The notes under the pieces: model-generated
The model's database searches: none
Told to the model about the DNA's origin: nothing
Seen by the model: only the letters and a program-made list of their open reading frames with translations
NCBI RefSeq assembly: GCF_019175385.1
Contig: NC_083348.1
Coordinates: 49,436,950 to 49,500,949, forward strand
Direction of reading: 5' to 3'
DNA length: 64,000 nt
From: Lycium barbarum
Lineage: Eukaryota; Streptophyta; Magnoliopsida; Solanales; Solanaceae
Made by a program: the position numbers and the translations under genes
Shown: positions 56,303-64,000 of the stretch, piece by piece
Numbering within the stretch: position 1 is the first letter of the stretch
Layout: each line of letters begins with the position of its first letter

Positions 56303-58680
56303 TGTAGCATCCCTTTTGAGTGAATACCACTTACGAAAGAAAATCTAATTTCACACTTACAACGTTTAGAAGAAATTTATGCCAAAAGATATTCACAAAA
56401 ATATTTAATAGCGGAAATAGGCCCATGCGAAAAAGGGTTGAAAGTGCGACATTTTTTTTTCCATTATACCCTCCGAAAAATTTCTTAGATGAAATATAAT
56501 ATCAGAGTATCAATTTAAAATGGAAATGCCCTTCTCAAATAGTCAACACATTTAAGAAACTTTGTTTTGCAATTATATTTTCAAATCAACACCACTGCAG
56601 GTCCATAAGATACACGAAACTCAAACTTGCGATTATCACAGAAACTAGTATCTTCCTTTGTACATAATTACAAGGCAAAATGTAAACCCAATACATGGCA
56701 TGACTTGGGTTAAAAGCACACCTAAAAATAGCAAGATAAGTCACCAAGTTCAAGCTAAAAGCATATGGTCTTGTGTCCAACAAGCCTCTAAAATTTCATA
56801 CATAAGTGTGACATATGGACCATGTACAAATCCCCAAAATTTTACAAGACCTAGATGCATATGCAAATGTGATCTTCACTAAGGCTCCCAAGAGTCTACT
56901 CCAAATGGTCATCTTCAAATCTCTTCCCGTACATTACCTACGATAGAAAACAACTATCGCTAAGCATAAAGATTAGTGGTGTATAAACTTTGGGCTTGGA
57001 GCCATTAGATTATCCAATTCCCTTATCCGTCGTAGGTAGCTCAATGAGATAAAAATAAGTCAAGTAACCAAGTATATCAAAAGTATCAAATACCAAACCT
57101 TGAAGAGTTTCAAAATATCGATATCAATATTTGAAGGCTCAAGTGTCAAGAAAGCTTATAATTCAATTCAAGAGAGTTTGTCAAATAACCAAGTTCGCCC
57201 AATATGTACGTCATGCCATCACACCAAGCACAATCAATATCAAGATGGACCGAAGCCCCAAATCAATAAGGGTCGTCACCCAATAATCAAGAGAATCAAG
57301 AGCCATGTTGAAAGTGGCTTTCCACTCGTACTCGAAAATGGACGAAAATCCATCATCAAGACGAAATGTAAATCCAAAGTCAAGATGGGCAAGATCCGAA
57401 TCAAGAGGCATGCCGATATCGGTGACAAAGTCACTGTAACAAGAAGGACAAAGTCCCAACAAGAATGCAAAATGATCAAGCAATTTGTACAAGTGGGCGA
57501 TTTAGAGAAAGTTTTGCAATACTTGAGATAATACCATACAATGATATAAGGTGAAGAGTAAGGAAACAACCCATCAAGATACTTCAAAACTTCCAGAAAA
57601 TAAATATATTCCAAGTTCTAGTTTATACACAAACCTTTGTGTTTTACCACACAATAAGTTCTACCACAACTCGAGGAGTTCAAATCGTCTACGCCATATA
57701 CCAACCAAAGTCCACTTCGTCAAACAATTCCTCTTAGCTAGTACAAGAGAATATATACCTTAAATACAAAATCAAATATCTACTTAAGTTCAATTGTTTC
57801 AGCACGTCGAAACTAAACATGAAATCAGTGAAAATGACCCTAAACTATCAAAATAGGAATTCTGGACAGTACTATTGTCTTGTATTGTGGCTCAGTTTCA
57901 AAGGGGTAAACGGAAAAAATAGACTTTGTGGCCTTAATGAAAGTTGTAGATACATGTCTTGGGGTTTCAAAGAAATTTAAATAACTCCTATAGCAGTTTT
58001 TTACTACAAGATATGCTCAAAATACTAACAATAGTACATGTAGGGTTTGCAAAACAAAAATCTGGGCAACACCTGCCCTGTACTTCATCACCCCTTTTCG
58101 AGTAAATACAAGCAAAACTGGGTTTTGGAACCTGAACGAAAGTTTTAGGGCAATGAAATAGCTTTCTATAAAATCTTGAATCACTTAAAACTAAGCTTTA
58201 TACAAGGAATTATGCTGAAAACACTAACCGCAGTCCAGTTCAAAAACAGATTAGTAACTTACCTCAATTGTGTGGAGTTGTTTGGGGCTCAACCAAAGCA
58301 AGTATTGATGATTGATTTAGAGGATGAATATTATGAGAGGAAATACGTTTTGGTGTTTTATTTCCTTGGAGAAAAATGAAATTGGGGGGTGGTGGAGAGG
58401 ATAAGAGCCAAAAGGGTATATATCTTTAGGATAAGGATGAAACAAAAAGGGGGGGGGGGGGGGCAGCCCACTTTTATATATATATATCTAATCCATTTAA
58501 TAAATTACTAAGATAATCATAGTAGGAGTAGTTTATATAACTACACCATAACACTTCAAACAAGTTTCAAATATCGTCAAGTTCACATTCAGGAAGTGCG
58601 AAATAAAATATACCCTTACTATCAAGATAAGGTCAATCAAAATTTTAAGAGTTAGCTTAAAAAAAATTCGGGGTGTTACA
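56303..58680 (-). mobile_element. Solo LTR H (gypsy type) inside the Tat gag
   Basis: In minus sense it runs from TGTAACACCCCGAA (58680) to gggatgctaca (56303), 2378 bp, with gag homology directly on both sides. The flanking 5-mers read acatt and acccc, so any target duplication is eroded. Features: TATA-like gatatatac (58416-58424), a G15 run (58449-58463), donor-like gag/gtaagtt (58262) and a cgatag-ttgtttt-ctatcg hairpin directly before tag/gtaatg (acceptor-like, 56938). Short open frames inside it do not resemble any protein. Confidence 0.8.
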
Positions 58681-60345
58681 AATGTGAATACCCGAGGTGG
58701 TTTCTTTTCGAAATTATGACGTGGCGCATTATAGGTATTTGGTGGTGTTTGATTCTGGTAGGTATTAGGTTGGTTATTTTGTGGAGTGCCGTAAATGGGT
58801 GGGGGAGTTTGATAATTTGGCTGTGGAGCTTGGTGATTTGGGGGAGGTGATTGGAAGGCATTTGGTGGAGCTTGGTAATTATGGGGTGGTGATTGGAAGG
58901 TTGGTTGCACGTAATATACGGACACTGAGTTGTTAGCGGTGGGAATGTAGGTATTTGGGGGAGGTGAAACATATGCTTCCACTGGGAAATCTTCCCTTCT
59001 TTTTGGTTTGGGGCTAGGAGTGTGGGATATGCTAGCCATGTGTTCCTTCTTTTTGCGCACGAACCTGATTGAGCTTGAACCGACGGATTTTTCGGTCATA
59101 CTTATGATTCGGCCATTCTTGAGACCATCTTCTATAGCCTCGCCCATTTTGACCAGTTCAAAGAAAGGTCTTCCTGCCATTGAAAGCATTCTATCATATA
59201 AATTTTTTTCTTATTAACGGATGAAAATCGACACAAGTTATTCTTTGCCCATAAGGGGTTTTACTCGGGCAGCCTCTGCTCTCCACCTGCTCGCATACTC
59301 GCAGAAGTTTTTGGTGGCCTTTTGCTTTACTTTCTCCAAATAGTATCAATCTGGTACGATCCATATTAAAGCGAAACCTTTCCATGAAATCCGTAGCCAT
59401 GTCTTCCCATGTGATCCAATGGTGCATGTCTTGCGCCGTGAACCCTTCTGAGGCTTCTTCGGTCAAACTTCGGCTGAACAACCTCATAATGAGCGCTTGG
59501 TTGTCTCGGACGCCGACCAATTGGTCACAGTAGGACTGTAGATGAGCTTTAGGATTCTCCATCCCATTGAACAACTCAAGATGGGGTACTTTTAAGCCCT
59601 TGTGTAAATTCAAGTTGGGATGCATACACAAGTCGTCATAGCTCAGGCCTGTTCCAGTGAGGGTAGTTCTCATGGACCGTTCCAACATTGCGGTCATTTT
59701 TTGCTCAGGCCTCTCTTCCTGTTTTTCCTGCTCAACCTCCATGCCTTTTCCATCTCCTCATAGTGGTCAATTTCTTGATAGGGTGAAAAGGTGCCTGGTG
59801 TGACAGGTGTGTGGAAAGAAATAGCAGGGCGAGTTTGGGCAATAGGGGTGCTTTGGTCAGTTGGTAGTAGGATGACACTTGGTTGTGTAGTATTTTGTGG
59901 TGTTGGGTAAGAAGGGATAGAATGAGCGGTCAGCGTTAAGTGGTCGTGGTGTGTGGTTCGAGGCACCAATGTGCCCATCGATTGGGGTAAATGGCATGGT
60001 GGTCATAACGGGCCTGGTGGAGAAGTGATGGGGTAATGGTGAATTCAGAGATAGAAAAAATGGTGGAGGCCTTCTTTCTCCAGCAGGGGCCTCCCAAGCA
60101 GCATTAGCAGCTTTGTTCCGTGCCACTTCCTCTTAAAGATGGGTGAGTTTTTCAAACATCATTTTCATGATGTCTTCAGTAGGTGATGACTCAGGCAGTT
60201 TGCGCTGAGGCGATTCTCTGAGAGCAATGTTAGTAGGGATAGTTTCATTCTCTGAGGTACCAGTCATCTTTTCTTTGCCTATATCTTGTTGGGATAAGGA
60301 TGCTATTGCAACTTTGGATCTTGTGAAGTATGCAAGTGTGAACAC
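58681..60345 (-). pseudogene. gag: Tat element gag, N-terminal and central part
   Basis: Starts MFTLAYFTRSKVAIASL at 60345 and is broken by a TAA near 60133 and several frame changes (frames 60126-59857, 59978-59694, 59742-59194, 59189-58681). The central domain has PHLELFNGMENPKAHLQSYC, LFSRSLTEEASEGFTA and WEDMATDFMERFRFNMDRT, a Tat-type gag fold. A Pro/Gln/Asn-rich linker with repeated SPPPN and QAPPN blocks follows, ending at FEKKPPRVFT where solo LTR H enters. Confidence 0.82.
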
Positions 60346-60861
60346 GAATCAACTTCTCTTTCTATAAGAAAAGAATAACTCAAACGCAAACAGAGTTAGT
60401 CCGTCAGATAATGAAAAGAAAATCAAGATATCACATATAAATGGCAGCTTAAAACACTTAGCACATAAATAATCATATGTTTGATTTAAATGTTCAATTA
60501 ATCTCTTGTACCGAGTTTTGGGTACTTGGGTTTTTGTCGAGTGAGGGGAATATAATATTTATAATATATAGGGACCGAGTCTTACGTAGACTGCCTACAT
60601 ATCCCTCCGCACGAAGTCAGGACCTTCCGTAGTTCGATTTACATAAGATAAGACTCCCTATCTTAAAACCTACCCATGAACAGGCCCGATAGGGGCTTCT
60701 TGCATATCCTTCCTTGGGACATCAGGTCGGCGCAGTTCCATTTACACAAAATAGGTACAAGAAATGGGATCCCCTAAAAACTACCCCAAAGGTGACCTTT
60801 CTTTTGAGGTCAACAGGTTGTTTGTGCATTCAACCCTTTCTGGCCCTAACGGCCCTAGATC
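60346..60861 (-). other. Non-coding segment with cctacatatcc modules
   Basis: No gene is visible. Two copies of a module tgcctacatatccctccgca...ccgtagttcgat (60590-60645) and ttgcatatccttccttggg...cgcagttccat (60697-60745) match those in the Tat 3' UTR at 49848 and 50009. An expected 5' LTR and primer site for the Tat element are not found here, so the 5' end is rearranged or deleted. Confidence 0.5.
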
Positions 60862-61652
60862 TTAATACTGAGATCGGAGCACCAACCAAATGGCGCCCTT
60901 GTGGACCAAATTCTCCACTTCAAACTTGAATGCATCGTACTCTTCTATGTTCTGCCCCAAAGCTCCTGAATGGTATAGGCACATTTTGCGGCGGCCAACT
61001 CCTTCAGTTTGAGTCCTTTCGGTTTTGATGGGGCTGATCTTCCCAATGCTGACCAACTTCTGAAAGATGCTGGCATAAGAGTGCCTAAATACTGTAAAGT
61101 CAAAACACCAAATACGAGTATTCAGTGTAATCCCTTCAATCGGGACAATATTATCGTGGACCAAAAGTGAATGCGGGCCCCACATCTTGGTGATGTTTTT
61201 CTCATCTATCAGCCTAATGAGTCTCTTCTTGAAGGCTAAGCATTCATTGATAGTGTGCCCTGCCTGGTCCTGGTGATAATAGCACCTCTTGTGTATGAAG
61301 ACCGAAGCACATGGTGGAAACCTGTCGAAGCAAACACTAACTATTCCGTTGCTTCAAACTTGATCATCATTTCCTCGCTCGTAATGTACTTAAGCGAGAC
61401 GTGGTAGGGGAAATCCAGTGCCTTGATTGCGATAGCCCACCATTCGGGCGAAGCTGGTCGAACATACCCTATTCGCTCTACGGGCTCTTCCATAGGGCTT
61501 GATAGCGCAGTAAAAGCCCCTTCCTCTTTTGGGCTTGAAGATGCAGCGGAAGTTTCTTCCCTTTTTGGGCTTGACGGTGTAGCAGAGGCAGCCCCCTTTG
61601 ATGGTGGAAGCTCTTCAATATTTGTATCCTCTTCTAAAAATTCCACTTCCAA
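60862..61652 (-). pseudogene. Second Tat-type gag fragment with two zinc motifs
   Basis: From 61320 down on the minus strand: CYYHQDQAGHTINECLAFKK with LIDEKNITKMWGP, then FRHSYASIFQKLVSIGKISP and KMCLYHSGALGQNIEEYDAF. Both are the gag zinc motif pattern of Tat elements. A further open frame (61652-61341) has a threefold SPKxEE/SSP repeat and EEPVERIGYVRP and is unassigned. Order and duplication indicate a separate, rearranged element from the one ending at 60345. Confidence 0.6.
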
Positions 61653-61665
61653 ACCTACTAAGACT

Positions 61666-63328
61666 ATGGTGGAAGCTCTTCAATACATCGAGGACTTCTA
61701 AGAAAATGAAGAAAAATGTGAGGACTCAGTACAAAGGAACATATCTCTGCTGATGGAAATAAAATCTCTGAGGAAAACTTAAAGACACGTAAAATAGTGG
61801 AGAAGCCTCCACAATCTTGGAAGTTAGTTCCTTCAAACAGGGTGAAACCATATCTGATGTTGTGGAGAAAGGAGCAGAGAGTGGGATGTCTTGTGATAAT
61901 GTTCCACTGGTAAAAAGGCAAAGGTGGAAGTCAGAAAGAACAATTGTCAAGAGGGAAACCTACAGAGGAATCTGGTCCCTCTACTCAAAAGAAGTCAAAT
62001 GAGAGTGGAGGAAAGAAGAGAACAAGGCTGCTGAGAAAAAGGCTCATTGACGAGGAAATTGATCTACTGGAGAATACCGTGGTTTCCGAAGCTAAGAGAG
62101 AGAAAGAGGAAAATCCTACTCAATAGCAAAGAAATTCTAAAGAAAGAAGAAATGAAAAAGAGAAAGCATCTGAGGAGAAGGAAATCAAGGCAGTTGAGGA
62201 GGATGAAAGAGAGGAGGATGCACAATCCAAAGAAAAGCGGAGATCCTCATCTTCTAGAAAAAGAAAAGTTAGTTCAAAAGGATTAACTGATTACTTTGTA
62301 AAAAGACGAAGACTCAGAGAATTAGAACTGCAGAGGTAAGAGAATCTGAGGAAGCAAAAATTACTACTTGGGAGAGTGTTTGATGAAAAGATCACTAAGT
62401 ACAATGGGATGAATAAATTAGTAGAGATCGTCGGGTCCAATAGTGGAGTCATCTTTTTGTTGCTCAGGGACCAAAAATGTTTGGCAGAGAAGTAAGGGAA
62501 TTTTATGCAAACCTCTGCTATTCTGATGACTACACCACCATGATATCTTACGTGAATGGATCTGAGATTGAATTGGATGAATTCAAGCTGAGCAATATCC
62601 TCAATGTACTTACAGACGGAATGAATTTTGTGGAGGGAAAAGACACTCAAGCTTTCAAGGACTCGATTGTCAAGCTAGAAGGAACAACCACTGGAGAACG
62701 GATCTTCAAGAAACAACTCAAGCCTAAATATCAAATTCTGTTCGAGCTTGTTCACAAACTGTTATTGCCAAGAACTGAGGGGAGAAGCAAAGCTTTCATC
62801 ACTGACCTTTATCTCCTTAAAGCTCTAGCAAATTATCAATCTTTTAGCTTGCCGTCTCTAATGATCGATCACATGATTAAGGTCATACATACCAACAAGT
62901 GTAGACATGGTCTTCCATATGGTTTCTTTTTAACAAAGATCTTTAAACACTTTAGACTGACAATTGGCAAGGCTACAAAGGGAACCCAGAAGCAGATGGT
63001 CACAATAACCACATTGGAGGATTGTGAGTGTATACCCAAGAAGGGTGGGGTTAGAACCACTTCGACTATTTCAAGTCTAATTGATGCTCAAGAAAAAGCA
63101 ACTGCTGAAATTGCTAGGCTATGAGCTAAAAATGTTTTCTTGAAGACTCAGTTGCTTGAGGAACCTGATCCCTACGCTGAACAAGAAGTTGCAAACATAA
63201 GGCTGAACGCTGAAAATGAATAGTTGAAACAGCAGATTGATGAGATCAAAGATCGTCTAGTTAGCGATCAGCGGGCAGCCAACTTACGATTGGAGAATCT
63301 TATCAAGGCCTTTGCCTCTGCCTATTAG
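61666..63328 (+). pseudogene. Env-like third ORF of a Copia element (E), degraded
   Basis: The best frame reads LFVAQGPKMFGREVREFYANLCY from about 62455, runs to a TGA at 63122 and continues in the same frame past a TAG near 63222 to a stop at 63328. REFYANL with the following FKLSNILNVL is typical of the putative plant transposon domain (Transposase_32 type, from memory). The C-terminus (LIDAQEKATAEIARL, LNAENE-LKQQIDEIKDRLV) is a coiled coil. Upstream (61700-62330) is Lys/Glu-rich sequence with KKRTRLLRKRLIDEE in broken frames. Position before a PPT and Copia-type LTR suggests the extra ORF of SIRE-like elements; product function unknown. Confidence 0.6.
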
Positions 63329-63925
63329 CCCTATTAATTCCATGACCTCCTAATCTCTATGCTTTCATCCACCTCCTGTTGTCTCAATATCTTTAAAGTT
63401 TCCTTTTCTGATCTTTTTTATTGACACTGGCTCTCTTTAGTGTTTTAATTATCATATGTTGTATCTATAGAACTACTATGTATGTTGGTTTAAGCTATCA
63501 TTAACATAGGCTCATTTTGGCCATTTCTCTGATTAAAGGCAATAGCTAATCCTCTGCTTGTTTTATCTCTTAGTCATAATGTGTTTCTATTTTGGCACTG
63601 GGATAATGCGTCAGGTCTTCTTTTATGAGAGGGCGTCACAAAAATAATTTTTCCATTGCCCAAAAGGGGAAGAAGAATGCTGAACTAAGGGAGAAGGCAA
63701 TATTGTATTATGGGGGCAGACATGCTGCTGAACTAAGGGGGAAGTTTGATACGTGATATAATTGAAGAACCCGTTAGTGGGTGACCTGTTCTTCTGGTTC
63801 ACACAGAAGCTGTATTTTGTTGCTAACATGTTTGCAGGTGCCTTGAAAATAATGGTCTGCTTCGAAGGGGGAACAATTGGAAATCTGGGTCTCAGGAGGA
63901 AGAATGTCTATGATTTTGTCATCAT
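63329..63925 (+). other. 3' UTR of element E
   Basis: Non-coding. It contains two copies of gctgaactaagggggaag (about 63680 and 63728) and cttcgaagggggaacaattgg. No gene is seen. Confidence 0.55.
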
Positions 63926-63940
63926 AAAAAAGGGGAAAAG
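63926..63940 (+). other. Polypurine tract of element E
   Basis: aaaaaaggggaaaag directly precedes the LTR start TGATAGTTCC. Confidence 0.75.
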
Positions 63941-64000
63941 TGATAGTTCCATGTGCATTAGTGTTTTGATGATTGTCAAACTGTTTCAAAACCAAATAGA
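63941..64000 (+). mobile_element. Element E, start of 3' LTR
   Basis: The 60 bases available match 19486-19545 with 6 differences (90%). They are cut by the window end. A common origin with the LTR at 19486 is likely; membership of one element 44 kb apart is an inference that needs the right flank (expected target duplication gtaat). Confidence 0.72.

Noticed and set aside
51107..61652. Endogenous pararetrovirus (caulimovirid) origin for the minus-strand pol region
   Set aside because: An integrase with DD35E, a PPT and an LTR are present, and no movement or coat protein motif was seen. The second RNase H points to Tat gypsy.
61944..62286. Separate host gene encoding a Lys/Glu/Arg-rich protein
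   Set aside because: Frames are short and broken, and the stretch runs into the env-like ORF of the Copia element; no host-type exon structure is visible.

Overview
This window is plant nuclear repeat DNA, most likely from a Solanaceae or related asterid genome. That lineage call is an inference from the style of the LTR families and the dense Ty3/gypsy nesting; no host gene is present to confirm it. Almost every base can be assigned to an LTR retrotransposon or a fragment of one. I see no host protein gene, tRNA gene, CRISPR array or bacterial feature. Letters A to H are my labels.

Layout. Element C (old, apparently non-coding gypsy; 5' LTR from about 209, internal 14839-18103, 3' LTR from 18104) has a solo LTR of family D (2745-14481, TSD cttag) in its 5' LTR. 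That solo LTR holds the young element A (4953-14298, minus strand, TSD atttt, LTRs of equal length and about 99.4% identical). C's 3' LTR is cut at 19485 by E, a Copia element (LTR 19486-20191). Its apparent env-like third ORF and the start of its 3' LTR reappear at the right edge (61666-64000). E holds B (20360-44793, truncated gypsy). B holds F (23349-41960), a nearly complete chromodomain gypsy element with one 4.8-kb reading frame. F's 5' LTR holds G (24284-33139, minus strand, TSD aatcc). G and A carry gag but no pol. From 44794 to about 60345 lies a decayed Tat/Ogre-type gypsy element on the minus strand, with a 4.8-kb LTR, tandem-repeat 3' UTR, integrase, a second RNase H, RT, a putative intron, protease with G-patch, and gag. 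Its gag is split by solo LTR H (56303-58680).

How the parts work together. F encodes gag, protease, RT, RNase H and integrase with a chromodomain. Its frame is closed only by six TGA codons, most easily read as deaminated CGA or TGG. A and G keep LTRs, primer sites, polypurine tracts and gag only, so they would need pol in trans.

Most notable structure. (1) About 42 nt 3' of the primer-binding site, A, B, F and G each carry a 15-bp hairpin. Its 8-nt loop ends in a self-complementary hexamer that differs between families (GTGCAC, GCGCGC, GCATGC), which is the form of a retroviral dimerization kissing loop. (2) The gypsy LTRs share a layout of splice-donor-like AG/GTAAG, a 0.9-2.4 kb interval, a hairpin and then CAG/GT, suggesting an intron inside the LTR leader. 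(3) A covarying hairpin sits just upstream of the polypurine tract. (4) A 5S rRNA-derived segment lies in the 3' region of A.
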